Source of the DNA: Novosphingobium sp. NDB2Meth1
GTDB lineage: Bacteria > Pseudomonadota > Alphaproteobacteria > Sphingomonadales > Sphingomonadaceae
Assembly (NCBI RefSeq): GCF_900117425.1
Contig: NZ_FPEH01000019.1
Location: 1-64,000, forward strand
Length of the DNA: 64,000 bases
Direction: 5' to 3'
The translations under genes were made by a program, and so were the position numbers. How positions within the stretch are numbered: position 1 is the first letter of the stretch; the number at the start of each line of letters is the position of its first letter. The notes under the pieces were generated by a model. That model made no database searches. It worked only from the letters and a program-made list of their open reading frames with translations, and was not told the DNA's origin. Below, piece after piece: positions 24,577 to 32,783 of this stretch.

Positions 24577-27036
24577 TCAGAAGTGGAAGCCCAGGGTCAC
24601 GCCGTAGGTCAACGGATCGCGGCGCTTGGAGCTCGTGATGCCGAGCGAGCCGATGTAGAGGTTCTGCGTGAAAGCGCGGTTGTCGGTGAGGTTCTTACCC
24701 CAGACCGTCACCGAAATGCCGCTGTCGCTTTCGTAGCCGATGTTGCCTCCGAGAATACCGGTTGCAGGCGTTGTGAACGAGTCGATCGCTGCCTGCGAGT
24801 TCGGCGTGATCGTGGTGCCGGCGTAAGTGAACAGGTCAGGCGCGCCATAGTACTTGTCGACCCACGAGAAATCGACGCGCGCGGTCAGCTTGCCGGGGCC
24901 GACCCTCTGGTGGAAGTCGGCTGCGACGGTGAAGCTGCTCTTGGGCACCGCCACGAAGGCATCGCCCGAGTGATCGACGAACGTGCTGCTGCCAAATGCA
25001 ATCGGCTGGGTATACCTCTTGTACTTGGGATCGGTAATCGAACCCGATGCCGAAAGCGTCAGGTAGGGTGTGACTGCAGCCGCGAGATCGGCCTCGACAC
25101 CATAGGTTTCCTGTTTCTCTGCGTTGTAGAGCACGGTCAGCAGGTTGGTGCTGCCCGGCACGTTGAGCAACAGCGAACGCTGCGCGTCGGAAATCTGGTT
25201 GTGATAGGCAGCGACGTTCAAGCGAACCTTGTGATCGAGAAATTCGGACTTGATGCCGATTTCCTGCTCGTCGTTCATTTCGGGCTTGAACGGTGTAAAG
25301 GTGGCAGGGTCGCCGTTGGCACGAAGGTTCTGACCTCCCGAACGATAGCCGCGGCCAGCCTTGGCGTAAATCAGCACGTCGGGAGTGACCTTGTAGTCAA
25401 GACCGGCCGTATAGCTAAGCCGCTTGAACGTATCCGAACGACCCGCAGCACAGTTGTCATTCGCCACCGTAGTGATTGAGGGGATGTTGCAACTGATGTA
25501 GACGGTGGTGTTGAACAGGGCGTTGCCGTTGCGCGTCAAAAGCGACTTCTTGTCGCTCGACCAGCGCAGGCCGCCCGTGAAGGTGAGCTTGTCGGTAATA
25601 TGGTAGCTCGCCTGGCCGTAGATGCCGAAGCTCTTGTTGTTGATATCACCGCGGTAGAGGCCAGTGGTATTCGGCACGAAGGTTCCTGCTGGTATACCAG
25701 CGGGCGCGAGTGCGCCGACGAAGGCGAGGAAGGGCACGAAACCAACCGCATTGTTCGAGGTCGAGCGATCAAAGCCGCCTTCAGTGAAGTATGTCACACC
25801 AGCCGCATAATCGAGCTTGTCGTCCATGATCTTGCCGGTGAGCTGCACTTCGCCCGACCACTGATGCAGGTCCTGATAGCCCGTCGTTTGCAGGAGCAGA
25901 TAGGGCGTTCCGTCGAGGTCGATGTTGCTCGCCGAGGTGATCTTGCGGTAGCCACCGATCAACTTGAGTGTGCTTTTGCCCAGATCGAACTGCGCTGTCA
26001 GATTATAATTCCGGGTCTTGGTGTCAGTGAACGGCTTGTCGTTCAGCGAAACCGTGCGCGGATCAGAGTTTACAAGACCGATCTGGGAGGCTGGCGGCTG
26101 CGTAGCCTGATTGAGTGCCGCAGCCGTGTTCGCGGGAGCGATGCCTGCAACAAAGCCGAACTGGGTGCTCGCCAGCTGCTGATAAGTAAGCGCAGTCCCT
26201 GCAACGCGACGCACCTGGCGGGCCGGACCGTCAGACTTGTAAGTGTACCACTCGCCGGATGCGGTGAGTGAAATGGTATCGGTCGCCTGCCAGAACGCCG
26301 AGATGCGGCCTGTCAGGTTGTCGACATTGTCGTACTTTGCACCCGTGACAGTGTCAGTGGTATAACCATCGCGATTGCGGTACTTGACCGCGCCTCGGAG
26401 TGCGAACTTGTCCTTAATAACCGGCAAGTTCAGAATCACGGTACCGTCAATCTCATTGAACCGGCCGTAGGTGGCCACAATGCTCCCGCTCACGGCATCA
26501 AGCTTCGGCTTGTTGGTTTCAAGCAGCACCGCGCCTGCAGACGTATTGCGGCCAAACAGCGTGCCCTGCGGGCCCTTGAGCACCTGCACACTGGAAATGT
26601 CGAGGAGATCGCCGTTGAGGCCATAGGTGCGGGCGATATAGACGCCGTCGAGATAGGTGCCGACCGAAGGCTCAAGCGTGGCGAGCGCATCATTCTGGAC
26701 CTGACCACGGATCGAAAGTTGCAGCGCTGTCGGGTTTGACGGAGCCTCAATCGTAGTGAAGCCCGGGGTAAAGGCGGCAATTTCGCTCACCTTGACGGCA
26801 TTCTGCGAAGCGAGTTCCGCGCCGGAGAAGGCGGTTACGGCGACCGGCACGTCCTGAAGCTTCTCGCTGACCTTGCGTGCGGTGACGATGATTTCCTGCA
26901 GACCGCCGTTTTGGTCGGTCGCGGCTGCTTCGGCCGGTGCGTCCTCGGCACGAGCAATTCCACCTGACAGCAGCATGGCGGCACCGGCAACTCCGCCCAA
27001 CAGATGCACCGCGGCGCGCTTCGAAAGCTTCGGCAT
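24577..27036 (-). CDS. TonB-dependent outer-membrane receptor
   Basis: An 819-aa outer-membrane beta-barrel transporter. It has a signal peptide (cleavage probably after ALA-like ARA at residue 30), a TonB box-like LQEIIVTARK (46-55), a plug domain (VLKGPQGTLFGRNTSAG) and a C-terminal strand ending in GVTLGFHF. Start 27036 is chosen for its GGGAGGAGA ribosome-binding site and its leader. Inside a catabolic island such receptors usually import the hydrophobic substrate rather than iron. Element A lies 50 bp upstream, so it is likely coregulated with the catabolic operons. It is transcribed alone and ends at its own terminator. Confidence 0.93.
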   Translation of the reverse strand: MPKLSKRAAVHLLGGVAGAAMLLSGGIARAEDAPAEAAATDQNGGLQEIIVTARKVSEKLQDVPVAVTAFSGAELASQNAVKVSEIAAFTPGFTTIEAPSNPTALQLSIRGQVQNDALATLEPSVGTYLDGVYIARTYGLNGDLLDISSVQVLKGPQGTLFGRNTSAGAVLLETNKPKLDAVSGSIVATYGRFNEIDGTVILNLPVIKDKFALRGAVKYRNRDGYTTDTVTGAKYDNVDNLTGRISAFWQATDTISLTASGEWYTYKSDGPARQVRRVAGTALTYQQLASTQFGFVAGIAPANTAAALNQATQPPASQIGLVNSDPRTVSLNDKPFTDTKTRNYNLTAQFDLGKSTLKLIGGYRKITSASNIDLDGTPYLLLQTTGYQDLHQWSGEVQLTGKIMDDKLDYAAGVTYFTEGGFDRSTSNNAVGFVPFLAFVGALAPAGIPAGTFVPNTTGLYRGDINNKSFGIYGQASYHITDKLTFTGGLRWSSDKKSLLTRNGNALFNTTVYISCNIPSITTVANDNCAAGRSDTFKRLSYTAGLDYKVTPDVLIYAKAGRGYRSGGQNLRANGDPATFTPFKPEMNDEQEIGIKSEFLDHKVRLNVAAYHNQISDAQRSLLLNVPGSTNLLTVLYNAEKQETYGVEADLAAAVTPYLTLSASGSITDPKYKRYTQPIAFGSSTFVDHSGDAFVAVPKSSFTVAADFHQRVGPGKLTARVDFSWVDKYYGAPDLFTYAGTTITPNSQAAIDSFTTPATGILGGNIGYESDSGISVTVWGKNLTDNRAFTQNLYIGSLGITSSKRRDPLTYGVTLGFHF

Positions 27037-27085
27037 TTTCAGGTCTCCTCCCAAAGAGCGATACACGCCGCTCAAAGTGTGCGGA

Positions 27086-27100
27086 CTTATATAACTACGT
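27086..27100 (+). promoter_or_regulatory. Operator-like element A, copy 5
   Basis: CTTATATAACTACGT, located 50 bp upstream of the TonB-receptor start (minus strand) and 43 bp from the DUF2889 gene end. The ATAAC-N3-GT core is present. Confidence 0.55.
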
Positions 27101-27142
27101 CCACCAAGATACACAAGAGAAACCGCAGGGCGCATCGAGGCG

Positions 27143-28153
27143 TCAGTCTGAGCGCAGCTCCCGCGCCAGTTCGGGAACGTCCGAAATCGCACGCAGCACA
27201 TCGTTGAGATGCGTGCAGCCAAGAGTTGACGGCAGTACCTCGACCACCGAATCCCGGAATTCCCTGACATCGCTGCCGATCAGCCGGGTCGCCTTGACCG
27301 ATGCCCCGGGGCATTCGCGATACGGCAGGATCAGCGGAAGCGCCTGCAAGGCAAGAAGGCACGAGGTAACTGGATCGATCTCGGCATAGAGGCGGTATTC
27401 ATGAATCGCGGTGCGTCCACCTGCGGGGTTTGAGCCGCTGTCCTGGAACCCTGCATCGACCATGATCACATCGTTCTGGAGCCAAAGATCGATTCGGCGG
27501 GCACGCCGCTTCCTGGGTCCTTGCTGAAACGGCATCGGGTGCCAGCCGGCGGCATCATCCGGGTGCTCGAGCGGACCGACTTCTGTGAAGGACTGATTGA
27601 CGTTGTCAGGGGTGCCGTCAGCCTTGAAGGCGCTGCCACCGGTGGTGAAACCGGTGCAGATGTCGTTCATGACGCCCTTGCGACCGGCGGTTGATTGCTG
27701 CGCACTGCGCTGCGGGCCTGAGGCCCAGTCACCGCGCCACTGCGACCAGATCCAGCCTGCCACCAGACTTGCTCCGGCAAAATCATCCAGAACCTGAAAT
27801 GTCGGCGTGCCGCGTAGATCGCCGAGAATTTCAGCGATGGCGCGGCGACTGGCCCCGCCCGCTCGGACACCGACAAGTTCCTGCGATCTTGGATGGTCGG
27901 GGTTCAAAGCGATCCGCAGTATCTCCCGCTGCGGCGAAGCGAGGATTTGAAATCCCCCCACGGCCAGTTCGACCGGATCGCCGTCCAGCGGCGTCAGCAG
28001 ATCACGCGCACGGCCCACCATCTCCCAGGGCTGGCCGAAGCCATCGGGCCATTCCGAATCGATCGACGTTGTGCGGCGGATCGATCCCGGCCGCCGTAGT
28101 GGCGCATGTCCTGCACTCTGGCGGGCAAAGGGAAACTGCTGCGGCCGGTTCAT
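27143..28153 (-). CDS. DUF2889-family protein
   Basis: A 336-aa cytoplasmic protein. The C-terminal CTHLNDVLRAI followed by DVPEL matches the hallmark of DUF2889, a family of unknown function often found near xenobiotic or steroid catabolic genes. No signal peptide or membrane segment is visible. It is the last gene of a five-gene minus-strand operon (SDR, ligase, SDR, SDR, DUF2889), 9 bp after the preceding SDR. A role as an accessory or hydrolase-like protein on CoA intermediates is only a guess. Confidence 0.75.
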   Translation of the reverse strand: MNRPQQFPFARQSAGHAPLRRPGSIRRTTSIDSEWPDGFGQPWEMVGRARDLLTPLDGDPVELAVGGFQILASPQREILRIALNPDHPRSQELVGVRAGGASRRAIAEILGDLRGTPTFQVLDDFAGASLVAGWIWSQWRGDWASGPQRSAQQSTAGRKGVMNDICTGFTTGGSAFKADGTPDNVNQSFTEVGPLEHPDDAAGWHPMPFQQGPRKRRARRIDLWLQNDVIMVDAGFQDSGSNPAGGRTAIHEYRLYAEIDPVTSCLLALQALPLILPYRECPGASVKATRLIGSDVREFRDSVVEVLPSTLGCTHLNDVLRAISDVPELARELRSD

Positions 28154-28162
28154 GGCAGGTCC

Positions 28163-28957
28163 TTACTTGGGCGGCATGCGGATGGCGCCATCGAGGCGGA
28201 TGCACTGGCCGTTGAAATAGGTGTTGCGCGCGAGTTCGAGCACGAGGCTGCCGAATTCCTCCGGTTTGCCGAGGCGCTTGGGGAACGGCACCGAAGCTTC
28301 GAGCCCGGCAAAGATCGCCGGCGCCTTGTCCTTTACCGAAAGCATCGGCGGCGTGGCGAAGATGCCCGGCACGATCGCATTTACGCGGATACCCAGATCC
28401 ATGAGATCGCGCGCCATCGGCAGGACCATCGAATTGACCGCACCCTTGCCGCCGCCATAGGCGACCTGCCCGATCTGCCCATCCTGCGAGGCGGCGGAGG
28501 ATGTCATGATGATGCAGCCGCGCTCGCCATCCTCATTCAGCGGATCGGCATTGGCCATGCCGAGCGCCGCGATCGAGGCGATCCGGTAGCTTGCGGTGAA
28601 GATGCCTTCTGCCGAGCGGGCGATCATCTCGGTGGGCGTGCGCTTGTAGCCGCCGGTCTGCTTGTCGAACGAGACGGTCTTGCCGCCGCCGGTGACCATG
28701 GCGCAATGGACCACGATCCGTTCCTGCCCATGCGCCGCGCGCGCCTTGGCATAGCCTGCTTCGACACTCTCTTCCGAAGTGATGTCAACCTTGCAGAACA
28801 GGCCGCCGATGGCCTCGGCAACTGCAGTTCCGGCTTCCTCGTTCATGTCGAAAAGCGCGACCTTGACGCCGGCGGCAGCCAGTGCCTCGGCACTGGCGCG
28901 GCCGAGCCCGGATGCGGCGCCGGTGACCACGGCAGCGATGGAATTGTCGATCTTCAT
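28163..28957 (-). CDS. SDR, HSD17B10-like 3-hydroxyacyl-CoA dehydrogenase candidate
   Basis: A 264-aa short-chain dehydrogenase with TGAASGLG, then SSAASQ and YGGGK (Ser/Tyr/Lys). The inserted, long loop and the ending RLDGAIRMPPK are like type-II 3-hydroxyacyl-CoA dehydrogenases (HSD17B10 family). The start at 28957 is supported by CAGGAG; an upstream in-frame start would overlap the previous gene. It sits between an SDR (20 bp upstream) and DUF2889 in one operon. NAD-dependent oxidation of a hydroxyacyl-CoA is plausible. Confidence 0.78.
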   Translation of the reverse strand: MKIDNSIAAVVTGAASGLGRASAEALAAAGVKVALFDMNEEAGTAVAEAIGGLFCKVDITSEESVEAGYAKARAAHGQERIVVHCAMVTGGGKTVSFDKQTGGYKRTPTEMIARSAEGIFTASYRIASIAALGMANADPLNEDGERGCIIMTSSAASQDGQIGQVAYGGGKGAVNSMVLPMARDLMDLGIRVNAIVPGIFATPPMLSVKDKAPAIFAGLEASVPFPKRLGKPEEFGSLVLELARNTYFNGQCIRLDGAIRMPPK

Positions 28958-28977
28958 GGAAATGCTCCTGGTGACGT

Positions 28978-29808
28978 TCAAACAGATTTCGGAGCAGGGC
29001 CGTGCTGGGCCCTGAGACGCTCCTGCAAGACCTTATCCGCCCCTTCCGCGCGCGGCGCGACCGACGCGCCGCCGTCGAGCTTGAGCGTGGAGCCGGTGCA
29101 GTAGCTCGCCTTCTGCGAGGCGAAAAAGAAGCAGGCATGGGCAATGTCGTCCGGCGTTCCGGCACGGCCAACCGGAATCGTCGCGCCATAGGCGGCAAGG
29201 CCCTCCGCCCCCAGCACCCGCAGCGCATTGTCGCTGGCCACGAGCCCGGGGTTGATCGCATTGACCGTGATGCTCTCGCGGACCACATCACCCGCAGCTC
29301 CGCGCACGAAGGCGTCCAGCGCGGCCTTGGCCATGCCATAGGCGGTCATGTTGGGAACAGTGACGAAGGTGCCGTTGACCGAGCCGATCACGATGAACCG
29401 CCCGCCTTGCGGCGCGGCGGCGAGATGCGGGCGCGCGGCATCCAGCAGCCACCAGGCCGCCTTGGCCGTCGAGGCGATGCCCGCTTCGAGCGCCTCATCA
29501 CTGACCGCGCCAAGGCCGCCATGCGCGATCTCGGCGGCACAGTGGACGAGGACATCGATCCGCCCGAAGACTTGTATCGCAGTTGCCACGAGATCGCGGC
29601 ACGACTGGTGGTCCTTTGCATCAAGCGCACAGACCTCGGCGCGGCCTCCCGCCGCCACAATCGCCTCTCGCGCTTCTGCGGCGTAGGAGAGGGTCCGCGC
29701 ACCGAGCACAACATGGGCGCCTTCTGCCGCAAAGGCCTGCGCGACGCCGCGCCCGATCCCGCGTCCCGCGCCGGTCACGATCACGCAGCGGCCTGCAAAT
29801 TCGCTCAT
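28978..29808 (-). CDS. Short-chain dehydrogenase/reductase
   Basis: A 276-aa classical SDR: TGAGRGIG cofactor motif at residues 12-19, catalytic Ser in IGSVNG and AYGMAK supplying Tyr and Lys, and a typical KLDGG C-terminal segment. The C-terminus is extended by about 25 charged residues. The start ATG overlaps the upstream ligase stop by 4 bp (ATGA), implying coupling. It presumably oxidises an alcohol or hydroxyacyl intermediate of the same pathway; the substrate cannot be told. Confidence 0.85.
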   Translation of the reverse strand: MSEFAGRCVIVTGAGRGIGRGVAQAFAAEGAHVVLGARTLSYAAEAREAIVAAGGRAEVCALDAKDHQSCRDLVATAIQVFGRIDVLVHCAAEIAHGGLGAVSDEALEAGIASTAKAAWWLLDAARPHLAAAPQGGRFIVIGSVNGTFVTVPNMTAYGMAKAALDAFVRGAAGDVVRESITVNAINPGLVASDNALRVLGAEGLAAYGATIPVGRAGTPDDIAHACFFFASQKASYCTGSTLKLDGGASVAPRAEGADKVLQERLRAQHGPAPKSV

Positions 29809-31328
29809 GCCGTCTGTTCTTCGAAAAGCGCCTTCAGGCCGGGGGCTGATGGCTTCATCGAGGGGGTGCGCGGAAAGTCGTCGACGAAGCGGAAGTGGAC
29901 CGGAACCTGGTAGGCGATGAGCCGGTCCCTGAGGAACTGCTTGAGGTCTTCGGGATCGGGGCGCACGGCCCCGGCGCGCAGGATGATCGCCGCCGCCGGC
30001 ACTGCGCCGAGCCGTTCATCGGGCACCCCCACAACAGCCGCCTCGCGCACCGCCGGGTGCTGGTTCAGCGCCTGAACCACATCGTCAGGATGGATCTTGA
30101 AGCCGCCGCGAATGATCGCATTGTCGGCGCGGCCGCGGATGTAGAGAAAGCCGTCGCTGTCAAGCACAGCGCGGTCCGTGGTGCGCAGCCAGCGCTCACC
30201 AGTCTGCGGGTAGTCAGGCCCCAGCTGATCGCCCTTAAGTTCGAGGAGCCCTTCCTCGCCGTGGGGCAATTCCAGACCACTTGCGGGATCGACGACTCGG
30301 GCGGTGATATTCGCGTGGACCCGGCCGACCGCACCGTATTTCGCCTTCCAGTGTGCCCGGAAATCGTCGAGAGACCAGCCCGCGATGGCGCCGGCAAATT
30401 CGGTCGCGCCATAGTTCGCGAGGATCGGAATGCCGTACTTTTCATAAAACGCGTCGACCAGTTCAGGCGCGAGCGGGGCCGTGCCGCTGATCATCGCAGA
30501 AAGGCTGGAAAGCGCAGCAGGATCGACATCGGCTTCAAGCAGCATCCGGATCGCCGAAGGGACCGCGCCCGCCACTTTGGGGCGGTTGCGGCGGATCGCC
30601 TCGACCCAGCCCTCGACGGTGAACTTCTCGAGCAAGCCGATCTTGCGGCCCGCTGCAAGCGCACCGATGCAGCCGTATATCCCGCCGATGTGGGTGAGCG
30701 GATTGTTGACCATCGTCACGCCCGAACGCAGCTGCGGCCTATCGGCAAAATCACGGCCGCGCTCGTAGCGGGTGAAGCCGGCGAAACTCGCGTCAAACGA
30801 TGCGCGGGTGAGCGGCACGCGCTTGGGCGCGCCTGTGGTGCCGCTGGTCAGCATTTCGATCGCCACGCCAGGTGAAGTCAGGACTGTGCAGCGCGGCGTT
30901 TCATGCCCGGGCTGCAGACGCACGCCTTCCATCCGCGCACCGATGGCGATGACCGCGCTGCCTGCACGGTGCAAGGCATCGGTCATCCCGGGCCGTGCGA
31001 GATCGCTTTCATCAGCAATGATCGCAGGCAGGCCCAGCCCCTCGATATCAGCATGGAGCCGCGCATCGGGCAGGATCGGATTGAGCGAGACGAGGCAACG
31101 ATCCGTCGCCAGCACCGCGAGGATCGCGGCGATATGGCCGGGCCGATTGCGCAGCATAATGCCGACGCGCGCTTCCGCCGGAAGGCCCATCCCGCCGAGT
31201 GCGGCCTCGATGGCTTCCACCACGCGGGAAAGATCGCCCCAGGTATAATCGATTCCCTCGAAATCGATCTCGGCGCGCTGCGGATCGAGGGCCATGATCG
31301 CGCGCAGCTTTTCGGTCATCAGTGCCAT
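29805..31328 (-). CDS. AMP-dependent acyl-CoA synthetase, atypical C-terminus
   Basis: A 507-aa ANL-family ligase with P-loop TSGTTGAPKR (161-170) and NYGATEFAG. Two motifs deviate: the A8 hinge reads LRTTDRAVLDSDG where most have TGD, and the C-terminal lysine motif reads RTPSMKPSAPG where RTxxGK is usual, though a Lys remains. The start ATG overlaps the stop of the SDR upstream as TGATG; an ATG nine bases later is possible. It probably activates an organic acid to its CoA ester for the same operon. Confidence 0.83.
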   Translation of the reverse strand: MALMTEKLRAIMALDPQRAEIDFEGIDYTWGDLSRVVEAIEAALGGMGLPAEARVGIMLRNRPGHIAAILAVLATDRCLVSLNPILPDARLHADIEGLGLPAIIADESDLARPGMTDALHRAGSAVIAIGARMEGVRLQPGHETPRCTVLTSPGVAIEMLTSGTTGAPKRVPLTRASFDASFAGFTRYERGRDFADRPQLRSGVTMVNNPLTHIGGIYGCIGALAAGRKIGLLEKFTVEGWVEAIRRNRPKVAGAVPSAIRMLLEADVDPAALSSLSAMISGTAPLAPELVDAFYEKYGIPILANYGATEFAGAIAGWSLDDFRAHWKAKYGAVGRVHANITARVVDPASGLELPHGEEGLLELKGDQLGPDYPQTGERWLRTTDRAVLDSDGFLYIRGRADNAIIRGGFKIHPDDVVQALNQHPAVREAAVVGVPDERLGAVPAAAIILRAGAVRPDPEDLKQFLRDRLIAYQVPVHFRFVDDFPRTPSMKPSAPGLKALFEEQTA

Positions 31329-32092
31329 CAGATCGCGAGCCCTCCCGCTGCCTCGATCACGTTGCCGGTCACCCAGCGTGCTTCCTCGCGGCACAGCATC
31401 AGGACCGCACCGGCGATATCGTCGGGCTGACCCATGCGGCCCATCGGCGTGGTCTTGGCGTTTGCTTCGTCGAACCCGGGACGCTCGCGCAGCTTGGCGA
31501 TGAAGTCGGTCGCCACCGCGCCCGGCGCAACGAGATTGCAGGTGATACCGCGCTTGGCGACTGCGACCGCCGTGGAGAAGGTCAGGCTCTGCAAGGCACG
31601 CTTGCCCATCGCGTAACCCGCTGCGAAATGCTGGGCAACCTTGCCGGAAATCGAGCCGATGTTGATCACCCGGCCATGATCGCGCAGCCGTGGTAACGCG
31701 GCCTGCGTGACGAGATAGGGCCCTTTGGCATTGACCGCCATCATCCGGTCAAACAGTTCCTCCGAACCGCTCTTGAGGCTCGCGTCCTCCCCGTCGCTGC
31801 CCACGCCAGCGTTGTTGACCAGAATATCGAGATTGGGTGCCGGCCCGAATGCCGCGTCGCAGGCAGCGAACATCGCTGCGATCGAAGCACTGTCGGAAAC
31901 GTCCGCCCGGATAGCAAATGCCCTGCCCCCGGCCGCCGCGACCTCTTCGACCAGCGCTTCCGCCGCGTCCTCCGCGCCGTGCCAGACAAACGCCACTTGT
32001 GCGCCTTCCGCCACCAGCCGGCACACGATCGCCGCCCCGATTCCCCTTGCGCCACCCGTGACGAGCGCGGTCTTTCCATCCAGACATCCCAT
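31328..32092 (-). CDS. FabG-like short-chain dehydrogenase
   Basis: A 254-aa classical SDR with TGGARGIG, NNAGVG, Ser in IGSISG and YAMGK, and TGNVIEAAGG at the C-terminus in place of the common DGG. It is the first gene of a five-gene minus-strand operon. A degenerate element A copy lies just upstream (32109-32131), and a TetR gene ends 53 bp further up. It is likely an NAD(P)-dependent alcohol dehydrogenase or ketone reductase of the pathway. Confidence 0.85.
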   Translation of the reverse strand: MGCLDGKTALVTGGARGIGAAIVCRLVAEGAQVAFVWHGAEDAAEALVEEVAAAGGRAFAIRADVSDSASIAAMFAACDAAFGPAPNLDILVNNAGVGSDGEDASLKSGSEELFDRMMAVNAKGPYLVTQAALPRLRDHGRVINIGSISGKVAQHFAAGYAMGKRALQSLTFSTAVAVAKRGITCNLVAPGAVATDFIAKLRERPGFDEANAKTTPMGRMGQPDDIAGAVLMLCREEARWVTGNVIEAAGGLAI

Positions 32093-32108
32093 GGCCTGAT
32101 TGTGCCGA

Positions 32109-32131
32109 GATATCTCACCTAGTGCAATAAC
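32109..32131 (-). promoter_or_regulatory. Operator-like element A, degenerate copy 11
   Basis: On the minus strand, GTTATTGCACTAGGTGAGA followed by TATC. ACTAGGT and the flanking GTTAT match the copy at 9725, but the central ATAAC is changed to TGCAC. It lies 17 bp upstream of the SDR-ligase operon. Confidence 0.4.
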
Positions 32132-32145
32132 TCTTTATCGATACC

Positions 32146-32724
32146 TCAATCGATCAGCGCCTGGAAGGCTGCGGCAAGCCATTTGCGGGTTTCGGCGGAC
32201 ATCTCCGCGCCGAAAGCGCCGAGCGGATAGAGCTCGCGGTACAGCGTCAGCCCCGAAGCCAGTGCCGAAAAGCAGGCCGCCTTCCCGGCGCCGCGTTCGG
32301 GGCCGTACCAGCGGGCCAGAGGTTCGACGAACAGCTCCTTCAGCAGCCGGTCTGAAATGGCGCGGGCCGTGGGATCGGCGCTTGCCAGCATCATCATCGG
32401 CAAGGGGTTGCGCTGCGGGCCCTGGCTGGCGGTGAGCAGATCGACCACCGCCACGCCGAAGTTTTCCTTCGGAAGTTCGGTGATGATCCCCGCGCGCAGC
32501 AGATCGGAGAGCGCTGCTTCGTAGAGCTTTTCCTTGGAGCCGAAGTAGCGGCTGACCAGCGCGGGATTGACCCCGGCGGCAGCGGTGATTTCGCGGACGC
32601 CGGTATCCGAATAGCCCCGGATCGAAAAGGCATCCTGCGCGGCGGCAAGGATCGCGGCGCGGGTACGCTGGGCATCGCGCTGGGGACGCAGAGCTGGTTC
32701 TAACGCAGATTCAGGCATTGACAT
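32146..32724 (-). CDS. TetR/AcrR-family regulator
   Basis: A 192-aa repressor-type protein. The N-terminal helix-turn-helix (about residues 20-72) includes GVREITAAAGVNPALVSRYFGSKEKL. The C-terminal part is short and helical and resembles CerR-type ligand domains. It is divergent from the P450 operon starting at 32784. A 6-4-6 palindrome (32730-32745) lies between the two starts, and an element A copy sits beside the P450 gene. Autorepression and control of the P450 operon are therefore likely. Confidence 0.87.
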   Translation of the reverse strand: MSMPESALEPALRPQRDAQRTRAAILAAAQDAFSIRGYSDTGVREITAAAGVNPALVSRYFGSKEKLYEAALSDLLRAGIITELPKENFGVAVVDLLTASQGPQRNPLPMMMLASADPTARAISDRLLKELFVEPLARWYGPERGAGKAACFSALASGLTLYRELYPLGAFGAEMSAETRKWLAAAFQALID

Positions 32725-32729
32725 GCTAT

Positions 32730-32745
32730 GTAAACCGCCGTTTAC
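32730..32745. promoter_or_regulatory. Palindromic operator candidate for the adjacent TetR
   Basis: GTAAACCGCCGTTTAC, a perfect 6-base inverted repeat with a 4-base spacer, starting 6 bp from the TetR start codon and 39 bp before the P450 start. Size, symmetry and location fit a TetR-family operator controlling both divergent genes. Confidence 0.65.
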
Positions 32746-32754
32746 TTAGAGGCA

Positions 32755-32769
32755 AGGATATAACGAAGT
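32755..32769 (+). promoter_or_regulatory. Operator-like element A, copy 6
   Basis: AGGATATAACGAAGT, 15 bp upstream of the P450 start and next to the TetR palindrome. The tail GGGA is shared with copies 3 and 8. Two regulators may therefore act on this promoter. Confidence 0.5.
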
Positions 32770-32783
32770 GGGAGTGCGACTCG

